From NCBI GenBank assembly GCA_029959085.1, contig JARWIR010000005.1:35147350-35211349 (forward strand): a DNA stretch of 64,000 bases, written 5' to 3'. The position numbers were made by a program, and so were the translations under genes. A model generated the notes under the pieces. It did no database searches. It saw only the letters and a list, made by a program, of their open reading frames with translations, and was not told where the DNA came from. Every line of letters begins with the position of its first letter. The stretch's first letter is position 1. Source of the DNA: Nemophila menziesii. Lineage: Eukaryota; Streptophyta; Magnoliopsida; Boraginales; Hydrophyllaceae. Positions 24,906 to 35,898 of this stretch are shown piece by piece.

Positions 24906-25373
24906 AAACATAAACACACAAAAATAACAAAAAAGTGTTGGACAAAAAGATAATATATCAAGATGGTTCAAAACGAGTAAAAATAGGGTATATGCGATTA
25001 ATAAAGAGAAAAAAACAATTTTGTTAAAGAAGAGAATCTTTTAGATCGATTTTATGACTTTGTGTGTTACAAGAATACATAAATCAATATTTGTGTGTTA
25101 TACCAACACATAACCCGGAATTTCGATTTAAAAAAAATCTAAAAAAAATATTTCGAAAAAAAAAGTTGAAAAAAAAATTCAAAAAAAAAATAAATTGGAA
25201 TTTTTTTATTTTAAAAATAAAGTTAAAAAATAAAATAATAAAAAAATACACAAAAATCACATAAGGGCAATAATGGAAGGTAAATATGATAATGTGTTTA
25301 ATTAATAATTAAATTGATAATTTGTGAGTAAATAGAAGGTAATTGGATAATTTTTTTTGGGACAACTATTTTC

Positions 25374-26045
25374 AATCTTGTGGACATTTTTTTTTTAACA
25401 GTTAAAATAAGAGATCATGTCTTAGTAGTAGCAGCCAATTACATGATTTAATCACACATGATCTCCAACATTAAACTTAACACAAATTAAAATTGTACTC
25501 AGAAGTTAGATTTTGCCTGACAAATCATATCAATCTATCTATCTAAACCTTCCTCATAAGAAGAAACAACTTCTGATCTAACTCAAACTTAGAAGCTATT
25601 GGAGGATCCCCTCGTAACAACATAAGCAATCCACCAAATGAAACATATAAATTTGTTTTCACAGGAGTGCCTTTAGTTTCCTCTGAAATTCTGTATAGCT
25701 TTCCATGCATAACATAATCAAATTTGTCCGCAAGTGACTTACGCACACCCGGAGTAAAGTAACCAGTGTCTAGATTACCATCCAAGTTCAAAGTTGGAGC
25801 TAAAACCATCATGAATTTATCACCAACATGCATTGGGTAAATATCTATATTCACATCTAGTTGCATAAACATATCAAACTGCTCACTCTTTGCTTCAATT
25901 CTAGCAGATTTATCAAACTTCTTTCCATCAGGATCAAGTTGATCAACATGAAATATATCTTCAAATAAAGTCTCAACCATCCTTTTCTTGCTTCCCTCTC
26001 AAACACAAACAATGTCCCGGAATAGATGCTTAATCTTGTGGACAT
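25374..26045 (-). mobile_element. Retroposed RPB8 mRNA copy with 14-bp TSD and A-tract
   Basis: A perfect 14-bp direct duplication, AATCTTGTGGACAT, lies at 25374-25387 and 26032-26045. Inside, on the minus strand, are ~50 bp of 5' leader, the intronless RPB8 ORF, ~150 bp of 3' sequence and a 10-nt A-run (T-run 25387-25396) right at the duplication. This is the structure left by LINE-driven reverse transcription of a spliced, polyadenylated mRNA. Confidence 0.93.
25543..25980 (-). CDS. NRPB8-like: RNA polymerase I/II/III common subunit RPABC3 (RPB8), retrogene
   Basis: A single uninterrupted exon encodes 145 residues, the normal length of plant RPB8. Family hallmarks are [19 protein letters not shown] at the N-terminus, [67 protein letters not shown] and the C-terminal [17 protein letters not shown]8 is an OB-fold-like subunit shared by all three nuclear RNA polymerases and acts in the nucleus. 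The start is the first ATG and aligns with the family N-terminus. Flanking TSD and A-tract show it is a retrocopy. No stop or frameshift is visible, so it may still be translated; promoter sequence would have to come from the insertion site, which includes a GAA-repeat tract (gene strand) ~140-235 bp upstream of the ATG. Confidence 0.92.
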   Translation of the reverse strand: MVETLFEDIFHVDQLDPDGKKFDKSARIEAKSEQFDMFMQLDVNIDIYPMHVGDKFMMVLAPTLNLDGNLDTGYFTPGVRKSLADKFDYVMHGKLYRISEETKGTPVKTNLYVSFGGLLMLLRGDPPIASKFELDQKLFLLMRKV

Positions 26046-26120
26046 ATATTATGGGATGGGAGGAATATATCTTATCTCACCAGAAGAGCATTGTCAATCC
26101 TATAAGAAATATCTAAGATG

Positions 26121-26216
26121 TCTCTTCTTCTTCTTCTTCTTCTTCTTCTTCTTCTTCTTCTTCTTCTTCTTCTTCTTCTTCTTCTTCTTCTTCTTCTTCT
26201 TCTTCTTCTTCTTCTT
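26121..26216 (+). repeat. (TTC)n microsatellite, ~95 bp
   Basis: About 32 uninterrupted TTC (GAA on the minus strand) units. Open frames across it (polyphenylalanine/polyarginine) are artefacts. GAA on the RPB8 strand, upstream of that retrogene. Confidence 0.98.
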
Positions 26217-26414
26217 GACACTACATAAATAAAACAATATTGTAGCTCGTGAATCACAGTCTCTTTTCCATATGAGGAAGATAAAGACGCATAAATTAAC
26301 ATCACGTATACTATAGAAATTGATTACAATATATAAAATTTACTAAATCTCAAACTTTAATAATATTCATTAAATTAAAAATAAAACATATAATGTGTCT
26401 AATGTGATATAGCG

Positions 26415-26930
26415 TGTTAGAATATCTTTTATTATAATTAGTATCTTTTTTTTTTATGTAAGGGTGTCGGGGCCAGCTTACGCGCACCACGACTATTCCC
26501 ATAGGAAATATACACGCCTCCTCATGCATACTCCCATTTAATCAGAACTAGGTTACCCATGTTCAGGGAGAGGACTCGAACCTTGCACCTCTTGCTTACC
26601 CCCTTTAAGGGCTCAAGTAATAACAAGGCTGAGGGGGTTCGAACCCTGTACCTCCTACCTCCTAGTTGAGAGACAAGGTCCTGGCCATTGAGCTAGTCCC
26701 AATGGTTATTAGAATTAGTAACTTATAATTATAGCTAGTGTATAATTAGAATATTGTGTATCTCTTAATTATAGCTAGGGTATATTACGTGTTCAGTAAT
26801 TAGGTCGATTAGATTAGGTAAGTTCTTGGTGAGCAAGTCAATACTTTGCTATATAAACACATCAATGTAACACATTAGAATCATCGATCTTTACAATAAA
26901 ATCATTCTCTTAAAACCTTTTATTTCGACA
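26415..26930 (+). repeat. Copia-A 5' LTR with SINE insertion
   Basis: Without the SINE (26446-26705 plus one duplicated target) it matches the 242-bp right LTR. TATA box GCTATATAAACAC near 26850. Confidence 0.95.
26446..26705 (-). mobile_element. SINE, long type, inside Copia-A 5' LTR
   Basis: Full-length minus-strand copy related to 13442-13694: A box TAGCTCAATGGCC, B box GGTTCGAACCCC, tail A-run (plus-strand T-run from 26446). The target duplication TTATTATAATTAGTATC at 26429-26445 corresponds to TTATTAGAATTAGTAAC at 26706-26722 (two mismatches). The right LTR has the empty site, so the SINE came after Copia-A. Confidence 0.9.
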
Positions 26931-27224
26931 TGGTATCAGAGCTACTACTCTGGTAACCTGTACCATTGTCATCGTTTTTTTCCACCATCGAAATCGTTAA
27001 AATCGTTACTTGAAATTTTTTTTTCTCGAAAATTCGAAAGTGAAATCCGTTATAAACTCCTCATACTATTTTCAAATATAGTCGAATATCATATCAAAAG
27101 AAAGCTCTCGACGAGACGATTCTAAATCCGCAAAAATCACCGCCAGAAACGCCTACACGCGCCCCCACGCGCCACCACAACCGCCGCTCCAGGTTTTTCT
27201 TAAAAAAAATTGAAAAAAAAAATC

Positions 27225-27991
27225 AAATAGAAAGAATTGATGCCTCCCATCCTATTTCTCTTATACTTGATGGCACCAATTATATACCATGGGCTCAGGC
27301 CATGACCAGTTTTCTTAAGGGTCGGGAATTGTGGAGGATTATCACAGGAGATTTAAAGGAACCAGAAGCACAAAAAGATGAACCAGAAGAAAAATATGTT
27401 GTTCGTCTCGAAGATTGGGATAGCAAAAATCACCAAATTATTACATGGCTTCGCAACACTTCAGCTACGTCTATCAGTCTTCAATTTGGACATTTTGGTA
27501 CTGCAAAGGAAGTTTGGGATTTTCTTGAGAAGAGATATACGACTGATGATGGGGCCCGTAGGTATCAACTCACAACTACTCTTCATCTTATGCGCCACGA
27601 AGCTGGTCAATCAATTAGTAGCTTCTTAACCGAGATGTATAGCATTTGGGATCAACTCACTGCCACGGAACCCACTTGGAATGATGACAAAGATGCAAAG
27701 ATATTTACTATCTGGATAGATCAGGGGCGTCTTGTGCAATTTCTCATGGCTCTTCATGATGATTTTGAGCCAGTTCGTGCATCTTTACTCCACCGCTCAC
27801 CCTTTCCTACCTTGGAACAAGCTGTTCAAAAACTTATTTCAGAGGAAACTCGTCTTCAATCGCATAAGTCTCGATCTTCTAGTGTGGTACTTGCAACCCC
27901 TCATAATGTTCCAAGAAAAAATCAAGCTTCCCCACATGAGTGCAGGTACTGCCATTTGACTGGTCACTCTTTCGTGTATTGCCCTACTTGA
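27225..27991 (+). pseudogene. Copia-A gag
   Basis: Gag frame with LDGTNYIPWAQAM, UBN2 region (FGTAKEVWDFLEKRY, SISSFLTEMYSIWDQL) and a CCHC zinc knuckle CRYCHLTGHSFVYC at the end. The frame is open upstream to about 27225 without a start codon, so the usual ATG is lost; the first available one is 27302. It stops just after the knuckle. Confidence 0.88.
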
Positions 27992-28811
27992 GTTTGCCGT
28001 TCTGTAAAAAGGTAAATTCTGGATATCATCTGAATGAGTGTTACAACAACCCCAACAGGAATTTTCAAGGGAATCGATTTAAATCTGGAATTTTCAAGGC
28101 CAACAATGCTTCTGCTGCTGCCACTACCACTGAGGAATCTTCTGCTCCTGGCTCTCACTCGCCCGTCTCATCCATTTCTATGTCTAATCTTCATGATATT
28201 TTTCAACAGGTTTTAGCTCAGTCTAGCCACCCAACTTCTACCACTTTATCCACCACAACTGGTAAGTCTACTTGGTTTTTTGACTCGGCTTATTCAAATC
28301 ACATGACTTCAGATTCTCATTGTCTCATAAATCTATCATCTACCTCTCATTCCCCCTCTATATATACCGCCGATGGTGCATCTATGGGTGTTAGCCATGT
28401 AGGACCTGTCTCCACAACAAATGCTTCATTTAGTAACACTTATCTCGCTCCAAAACTCACTCTTAGTCTCACCTCTGTCGTTCAGCTTTGTGATCTTGGT
28501 CTAACAGTTACTTTCTCATTGTCTGGTTGTCGTGTGCAGGACCCTCAAACAGGCAGACCCTTGGGATAGGTCGTAAGGTTGGACGACTCTTCTAACTTGT
28601 TCATTTGCACCTGCCACCTCGTCTTCACACTGCGGCATCAACGACTTCCACTTCTGCTTCATCCTCTATCCATCTCTGGCATTCTAGATTAGGTCATGCT
28701 TCAATAGGAAAACTCCAGACTTTAGTTTCTTGTGGGCTACTTGAAAACTTTTCTATCGAAAAATTTGATTGTTTATCTTGTCATCTCAGAAAATCCTGCT
28801 TTAAAATTTAA
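27940..28811 (+). pseudogene. Copia-A protease and integrase N-terminal region, frameshifted
   Basis: The protease segment at about 28270 reads WFFDSAYSNHMTSD, where Copia normally has DSGA, so the catalytic motif is altered. About 28660-28805 contains the GAG-pre-integrase/HHCC zinc region (LWHSRLGHASIGKLQTL, CLSCHLRKSC) in another frame. Confidence 0.85.
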
Positions 28812-29415
28812 TAAAAGTGATTCCATATCTCATGCATGTTTTGATTTAGTCCATTCTTATATATGGGGGCCTTCACCTACACCTACAATGGGGGGATCTC
28901 GATATTTTGTGATTTTCATTGATGACTATTCCCGTTTTACTCGGATCTATCTCATGCATAAACGTTCTGATTTGCCTCGCATTTATTCTGAATTCACTAA
29001 CATGATATACACACAATTCTCCAAACGTATTAAGATTCTTCGTGCAGATAATGCCATGGAATACAAAGACTCTACTATATTAGATCTCTTTCGTCAACAT
29101 GGTACTATCTCACATCGTTCGTGTCCCCACACCTCTCAACAAAATGGACGTTCCGAGCGAAAACATAGACATATCCTTGATATGACTCGCACATTCCTTA
29201 TTTCTTCCTCTTGTCCTGAACGCTTTTGGAGGGAAGCTGCCCTTACAACAGTATACATTATAAATAGATTACCATCTCCTATTACTGGTAACCTTTCTCC
29301 CTATGAGCGTCTTCACACTACACCACCTGTTTATCACCACTTGCGTATTTTTGGTTGTGCATGCTTTGTGTCACTCCCTCCCCCTGAGCGCACTAAACTT
29401 GAACCTCAGGACTGA
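28732..29415 (+). pseudogene. Copia-A integrase core
   Basis: Integrase rve core: the segment normally holding the first Asp (HSDIWGP) reads HSYIWGPSPTP, so that catalytic residue appears lost. Then FVIFIDDYSRFTRIYLM, ILRADNAMEY (second Asp region) and SCPHTSQQNGRSERKHRHI (Glu region). Ends in a stop at 29413, after which integrase C-terminal sequence continues in another frame. Confidence 0.88.
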
Positions 29416-29901
29416 AACTGTTGTTTCATTGGGTATGGGAGTGAACATAAAGGGCATCGTTGTTGGGATCCACTCTCTAAACATATTCGCATATCTCGTC
29501 ACGTAGTATTTTGGGAAAATAAAATGTTTTCATCGATCTCTTCTTTCTCTATTCCTCATTCACCTTCGCTTCCTTTGTTCACAGACCCTACTCTATCTCT
29601 TTTTCACGATGATGACAGTGACACAGGTACAGGTACAAACACAAATTCGAATTCAAGTCCTTCACCAGAACCGACCATCCCAGAGGCACCTGCTCCGACT
29701 GATGGGCTTGTACTCAACGTTGTCCTTCCACATTAATCCTCAGAAACCATAGAGTCCCTACCAGTCACAGAGTCTCTTCCCCCCCGGGTAAGAACTACTC
29801 ATGTTTACCTTCGTGATTATGTTGTCTATTCCACTGTTTTTTCTCTTCATGAGCCACAGACCTATCGCGAGGTTAGTGCGAATCCTTTATGGCAGAAGGC
29901 A

Positions 29902-30984
29902 ATGACAGAAGAATTGAAAGCCTTGGAAGACAAACATACATGGGATTTGGTTGATCTTCCCTCAGGAAAACGTGTTATGGGTTGCAAGTGGGTTTATAAA
30001 ATAAAAACTCATTCAGATGGATCTGTGGAGCGTTATAAGGCCCGTCTTGTGGCCAAAGGGTATACTCAAGAGTATGCTATAGATCATGAAGAAACTTTTG
30101 CACCTGTTGCTCGTTTGACATCTGTTCGAAGTCTTATTGCTGTTGCTGCTGTCCGTCGATGGAAATTATTTCAAATGGATGTCAAAAATGCTTTTCTCAA
30201 TGGAGATTTGGAAGAAGAAGTTTTTATGAAACCTTCACCAAGTTATCAACATCCTTTACATAAAGTGTGTAAACTTCGACGTGCTCTTTATGGTCTTAAA
30301 CAGGCTCCTCGTGCATGGTTCTCTAAATTCAGTTCTGTCATCGGTGATTTTGGGTTTACATCTAGTGAACATGACTCTGCCCTGTTTATTCGTCATTCTA
30401 CCGCTGGTATTATACTATTATTACTTTATGTCGATGATATGATCATTACAGGTGATGACTTGGTTGGTATTTCTGAGTTGAAATCCTTTCTTGGGCAACA
30501 CTTTGAGAAGAAAGATCTTGGAAATCTTAGCTACTTTCTTGGCATTGAGGTTTTTTCTAATTCAGATGGCTATTATCTCTCTCAAGCCAAGTATTCCTCT
30601 GATCTTCTTGCTCGTGCTCAACTCACTGATAGTAAGATCGCATCCACTCCTCTTGATCAGAATCTCAAACTTACTCCGATGAATGGTACACCTCTTCCAG
30701 ATCCTACTTTATATCGTCAATTTGTTGGTAGTCTTATCTATCTCACAGTTACTCGGCTTGATATCGCTTATGCTGTTCACTTGGTTAGTCAGTTCATTTT
30801 AGCACCTCGCTCTACCCACTATACAGCTGTTCTTCGTGTTCTTCGCTATGTAAAAGGAACTTTATTCATGGGTTACATTTCTCTGCTCGCTTCTCTCTTA
30901 TTTTACGGGGTTATTCCGATGCTAATTAGGCTGGTGATCCTACTGATCGTCGCTCAACGACCGGGTTTTTTTTATGCTGGGTGA
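29902..30984 (+). pseudogene. Copia-A reverse transcriptase (RVT_2)
   Basis: A 360-residue open segment: CKWVYKIKTHSDGSVERYKA, VAKGYTQEYAIDHEETFAPV, FQMDVKNAFLNGDLEEEVFM, YGLKQAPRAWFSKF and the catalytic YVDDM box. A frameshift near 30880 separates it from RNase H. Confidence 0.92.
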
Positions 30985-31390
30985 TTCTCTTCTTTGTTGG
31001 CGTAGTAAAAAGCAAAATGTTGTTGCCCGATCCAGTACTGAAGCCGAATACCGTGCCCTTGCTGATGCTACTCAAGAGGTAATTTGGCTTCGTTGGCTTC
31101 TTGCAGATATGTGAGTTTCTCAGTCAAATAACACCATTCTTCACTGTGATTATCAGAGTGCTATCCAAATAGCCCATAATGATGTATTTCATGAGCACAC
31201 TCACCATATAGAATGTGATTGTCACTTTATTCGGCAACATGTCACTCAAGGCACAACGAAACTTCAATTTACACCTTCAGCTGACCAACTTGCTGATATT
31301 TTCACCAAAGCTCATCCTCCGGAGGTCTTCAAGACTTGATCTACAAACTCAAGTTGGTATCATTCTCACCACCTTGAGTTTGAGGGGGGA
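30980..31390 (+). pseudogene. Copia-A RNase H and polypurine tract
   Basis: RNase H pieces read [52 protein letters not shown] and QLADIFTKAH. They are interrupted by a stop near 31110 and followed by the polypurine tract and 3' LTR. Confidence 0.85.
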
Positions 31391-31632
31391 TGTTAGAATA
31401 TATTTTATTATAATTACTATCTTATAATTATAGCTAGTGTATAATTATAATATTGTGTATCTCTTAATTATAGCTAGTGTATATTACGTATTCTGTAATT
31501 AGGTCGATTAGATTAGGTAAGTTCTTGGTGAGCAAGTAAATACTTTTCTATATAAACACATCAATGTAATACATTAGAATCATCGATCTTTACAATAAAA
31601 TCATTCTCTTAAAACCTTTTATTTCTTTGACA
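31391..31632 (+). repeat. Copia-A 3' LTR (242 bp)
   Basis: Uninterrupted LTR, TGTTAG...GACA, with TATA box CTATATAAACAC near 31550. Followed by TSD TAGCG. Confidence 0.96.
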
Positions 31633-31789
31633 TAGCGAATCAAAACAATGCAAAAGATGGCATCATCTGATTTTGTGTATGGAAGACTACTGACTAAGTC
31701 TTTCGTATGTCTTAAAACTTTTTTACTTTTTTTTGGTCGGACTTTGTATGTCTTAAAGAAAGAAACAATAAAGAAAGACTAATATTAAA

Positions 31790-33370
31790 GGTGGATTATT
31801 TATTAAAGCCCCACAACTATGAAAGTAACATAGTAAGACTCACTTTTAACTAAGCTCCAATTATCCATTAGACCCTAACTAAAAAAGAGTAAAAAGACCA
31901 AAAACCCACCCTTTAACCCTCTTATACACTGTGAGAATTTACAAACCAAAACAAAATACCCTATAGGGTTTCGAGAACCCTCTTTCTTTCCCTCTCTCTA
32001 TGCTTTCTCTGTGCTTAAGAAGTAACGCCGCCCCCACCTCCTTCCATCTCAACCTTCCACCATGGCCACCCTGCTGCAACGCCGCCCCTAACCCCCTTCC
32101 ATCTCAACCTTCCACCATGGCCACCCTGCTGCAACGCCGCCCCCACCCCCTTCCATCTCAACCTTCCACCATGGCCACCCTGCTGCACATCAACTCTTGC
32201 CCCCACATTCACAATCCACACCATCTCTCAGAGCACCACCTCCACACCTCCACCTCCCTGCTGCACACAAGAAAGCCGTCGGAGCCCTCCACCAGCGTCT
32301 TCAGCGCACGGCCACCGCGCAACACCATCTTCTTCCATCTCCGGCGTCGAAGCTCGAGTGGTCCTGTTTCTCCAGCCATGTCCCTTCTTTTCTCACCGAG
32401 ATCCACCACCAGCGACATCATCTGCTCCATCCAGCGCTGCAGATCTGCACCACCAACAACCTTAGCCACTAACCGCTGCTCCCTCCACCGATCTCCTCCG
32501 CTGCAGATCTCTTCTATTAAGATCCGACACCAACACACCAACTCCACCGCAGCAGCACTGTAACATCACCCCCCCCATACCCACCCATTCCCTCCAGCGC
32601 AGGAAAACCGTACCCACCAGCACAGTAATACCGCCCCCGTAACTTTTCTGAAGAAAAAATTTCTTTTTTCTTTTTTTCGCCTATTGTTTATGTGTTTGAG
32701 TCCAGCTTCTGTCCATGGGAATGGGTCCGGCGTGGTCTGTCTTTTTCTTTTTGTTGCCGTGTAAGTTCTTTGGAGTTCATCCACTTGGGTTTAGCCACTT
32801 TAGGTCCATCCATCTTGGGTCCAGCCATTTCAGACCTGTTAGTTTTAATCCTAGGTTTAGATGACCTCCGGTAAGTGGGGCCCGTCCTAAACCATTAACG
32901 ATGAACTTGTTAACTGTAAAAGTCCATTTACCCTATCAAAATAGATCTTTGTATGCCTAAATTAACATTTTTTACATTAGACAAAAATTAACATGGATAA
33001 AAACCGAGCTCGGTACAGTCTGTACAGCCCCTTGGGTATAATATTGAAGACATTGAAAATGGACATGGGCAAATATATTGTTTGAGTACAGCCCTATGGA
33101 CACGGACTTTGACATGAAAAAAATCTGGTTATAACATAGACAAACATTACACGAAAAATATAAAAAATCATTACACAACATAAAAACCTAAAAAACTAAC
33201 ATTGGTATGTACCCGAGGGTATGGATTGGGTCCTAATTAATGGAAAGAAGAAGAGAATAAAAAAAATTACTGGAAAAAAGATGAAAAGGGTAAAAATGGA
33301 AAAAATATATTCAAAAATTAAAATTAGGCTTTATTTAAAATCTTTTTCTAACTAGATCTTATAAACTAAG
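31790..33370 (+). mobile_element. 'Family X' non-autonomous element, copy 1
   Basis: Starts near ATTATTTATTAAAGCCCCAC and ends near AACTAGATCTTATAAACTA. Shares the AGCCCCACAAC start, the TATACACTGTGA and GGGTTTCGAGAACC region, a CT-rich run, a GC-rich central block and an AT-rich 3' half containing GTACAGCCCC-type motifs with copies at 43950-45600, 45690-47110 and 63136-64000. No transposase. The central block has a 54-bp tandem triplication at about 32026-32187. Boundaries are approximate. Confidence 0.6.
32026..32187 (+). repeat. 54-bp unit in three tandem copies
   Basis: Unit contains CCTTCCATCTCAACCTTCCA followed by CCATGGCCACCCTGCTGC. Because 54 is a multiple of three it creates a repetitive open frame (PLPSQPSTMATLLQ), which I do not regard as a gene. 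Confidence 0.93.
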
Positions 33371-33646
33371 AAGTATGGGATTTCAGCTCTAATTAGTAGT
33401 TTCCTCACTAAAATTAAAGCACGTAGACTAAATTAAACTTTTATCTAGCCAAAGTCAAAACACTCAGTATTTTTCTCTCATATTGTTTGTTTCTGCTCTA
33501 TCTGTGTCTCAATTTCCTCTCTTGCCTTTTTTCCAAATCTCCTTATATATTTAGTTATTTACTATACGGGCTTCTTCACTGTAGTCCTTCTCTCTCTCTA
33601 ACTCATTCGCTCTCACACAGACAAATAGCGAAATTAAGTTTTATCA
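33371..33646 (+). promoter_or_regulatory. Putative promoter and leader of the MYB gene
   Basis: A TATA-like CCTTATATATTTAG at 33541-33554 lies ~100 bp before the ATG at 33647, followed by a CT-rich leader, common in plant genes. Inference from position only. Confidence 0.4.
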
Positions 33647-33944
33647 ATGGCGAGAACACCTTGCTGTGATAAGACTAAAGTGAAAAGAGGATCATGGTCT
33701 CCAAAAGAAGATGATATTCTCAAGAATTACCTACACAAACATGGCACTCATGGAAACTGGATAGCCTTGCCTCCTAAAGCTGGTAATTTTTCTCTCTTCT
33801 TTCTTTCTTTCCCTCACGAGTACGAAGCTGGCCAAAAAGTGTTCTGTGTTCAACTTTACAATTCGAGGGGTAAAGACTCTCAATGGAGAACTCTTCAGCC
33901 AGTATGCTTTTAGCATGTAATGAAACTTTTTCAGCTGCTCTAAC

Positions 33945-34144
33945 TGATAAACAAGAGAGAGAGTAAAGAATAGTAGAGAGATGAGAGGAAAAGATAGATT
34001 TTATTAACTCAATCAATTGTATATATACATTACAGATCATTGTCTATACTTACACTTTAGTGTATCTAACTATTTGTAACTAACTTTGATTCTTCTAACT
34101 CCAATTCTGTTTTGCTAGCTGTCATATGGTTGTTATACTTATCA
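33945..34144 (-). repeat. Copia-B 3' LTR (200 bp)
   Basis: TGATAAACAAGAGAG...TATACTTATCA, shorter GA run than its partner. Confidence 0.96.
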
Positions 34145-34536
34145 TCCCCCCTCAAGCTAAGCTGTAGTTGAAGAGGTAATTTGGAGAGAAGCGCAAGAAA
34201 CGGAGTTGAGGCTAGTCCTTTTGTAAAAACATCAGCAAGCTGTTGATTACTTGGAACATGAGATAAGACAAGAAGCTTAGCTTGAACTTGCTCACGAACA
34301 AAGTGATAATCAACATCAATGTGCCTTGTACGAGTATGAAACACGGGATTTGAGGCTAGGGCAAGAGCTGAGATGTTATCACACGCAAGAGTTGGAACCC
34401 CAGCATCAATGCTCAAGCTTTTAAGTAAAAATGAAAGCCACTTAAGTTCAGCTGATACATGAGCCATTGCTCTATATTCAGCTTCAGTAGAAGAACGAGA
34501 AACAGTAGACTGCTTCTTTGATCCCCAAGAAATCAA
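34066..34536 (-). pseudogene. Copia-B RNase H
   Basis: Contains [53 protein letters not shown] and [12 protein letters not shown], the Copia RNase H signature. Separated from RT by a frame break near 34540-34620. Runs into the 3' LTR. Confidence 0.88.
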
Positions 34537-34619
34537 ATTTGACCCTAAGAAGATACAATAACCAGTTGTTGATCTTCTATCAGAAATGGAGCTTGCCCAA
34601 TCAGAGTCAGAGTAGGCTT

Positions 34620-35758
34620 TTAAAACTGGAGAAGAGGCAGAAAAGATAAAGCATATTGATGTGTACCCTTAATATAACGAAGTAAACGTTTTAGGGCTTC
34701 AAAGTCCATATTTGTAGGAGAATGCATTGCTTGACAAAGCTTGTTTACTGAGAAAGCAATGTCAGGTCTGGTTATGGTTAGATATTGAAGAGCACCAATC
34801 AAGCTCCTAAATAGAGTGGGATTTTCAAACTCCAATTTATCATGATTGGATAAAACTGAGTACTTATTCATAGTAGGTGTTGGAGATGAGTTACAATCCT
34901 GTAAACCAGCCTTAGCAATGATAGAAAGAGCATATGTAGATTGATCCACAATAATAGAATGAGATGAACGCGTTATATTTAATCCAAGAAAATAGGATAA
35001 ACACCCCAAATCTTTCATTTTAAATCGGGCTTTAAGTGCCTCAAGAATAGAAGTAACAATTGAGGAATTTGCTCCTGTGACTAGAATGTCATCAACATAA
35101 ACAAGAACAACAGTCAAAGAGCTATCTGAGCCTTTAACAAACATTGAGGTGTCTGCAGCACTTACTTAAAAACCTTGAGATATAAGAAAAGCTGTTAAAA
35201 GGTGGTACCAAGCTCTAGGGTTTGTTTAAGACCATAAAGAGACATGTTCAATTTACACACATAATCAGGGTGAGTTTTGTCAATGAAACCAGTCGGTTGC
35301 ACCATATAAACCTCTTCTTCAAGTGAACCATGAAGAAAAGCATTGGATACATCCAATTGTTTAATTTCCCAGTTATAAGTAACAGCTAATGAGAGTATAA
35401 TTCGCACAGTTTGATGCTTAACCACTGGGCTGAAGGTTTCAGTGTAATCAACACCATATTCTTGTAAAAAACCTCTAGCTACCAAACAAGCTTTAAAACG
35501 TGCAATAGAGCCATCAGCATTGCGTTTTATTCTATAAATCCATTTACAAGTTATTGGAGAGCGTCCATGTGGTTTTGGAACAAGAGTCCACGTGTTTTGA
35601 CACATCAAAGCTGAGTATTCATCAGCCATGGCATCTAAGCAACATTGAGACTTAGTAGCTTCTCTATAAGACACAGGTTCAGACTCAAAAGAAGACACAA
35701 CTGCAGCTCTACACTTATAGGAAGGTTTCAAAGACCCTGTTTTAAGTCTAGTAACCAT
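34620..35758 (-). pseudogene. Copia-B reverse transcriptase (RVT_2), in two pieces
   Basis: 35758-35195 carries the RT N-terminal half: [56 protein letters not shown]. 35144-34620 carries the catalytic VYVDDILVTG box, MKDLGCLSYFLGL and ITRPDIAFSVNKLCQA. A stop/frameshift around 35150-35195 breaks the frame between them. Confidence 0.9.
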
Positions 35759-35898
35759 TGGATGAGTGGAAGTAATTTGTTGAGATGAAGTTGAAGAAGA
35801 ATTTTGTTGAGAAGAAGTAGAAGTATCTGAATGAGACTCATGAGAAGATTGATTTGAAGAAATTATAGGTTAGAAAGGTTGTGAAATGGAGTGAGGAT

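Larger units (their letters stand above)
26415..31632 (+). mobile_element. Ty1/Copia element Copia-A, full structure, coding damaged
   Basis: LTRs 26415-26930 (interrupted by a SINE) and 31391-31632 begin TGTTAG and end GACA. TSD TAGCG at 26410-26414 and 31633-31637. The primer-binding site TGGTATCAGAGC lies at 26931, directly after the left LTR. The polypurine tract TTTGAGGGGGGA precedes the right LTR. Internal order is gag, protease, integrase, RT, RNase H, i.e. Copia. Frameshifts and stops throughout, so it is not autonomous. Confidence 0.97.

Noticed and set aside
23908..24961. Minus-strand frames of 105-138 codons (HETHKTQICVF type)
   Set aside because: Produced by the 35-bp minisatellite; the amino-acid repeat mirrors the DNA repeat and no domain is present.
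23755..25360. Single large DNA transposon enclosing the minisatellite
   Set aside because: Edges look vaguely alike, but I could not align convincing terminal repeats or find a target duplication.
26026..26305. Poly-phenylalanine and poly-arginine open frames
   Set aside because: They are translations of the (TTC)n microsatellite.
32000..32563. 187-codon proline/serine/threonine-rich ORF
   Set aside because: Lies in the GC-rich block of a family X element; its open frame is due to a 54-bp tandem repeat, and it matches no family I know.
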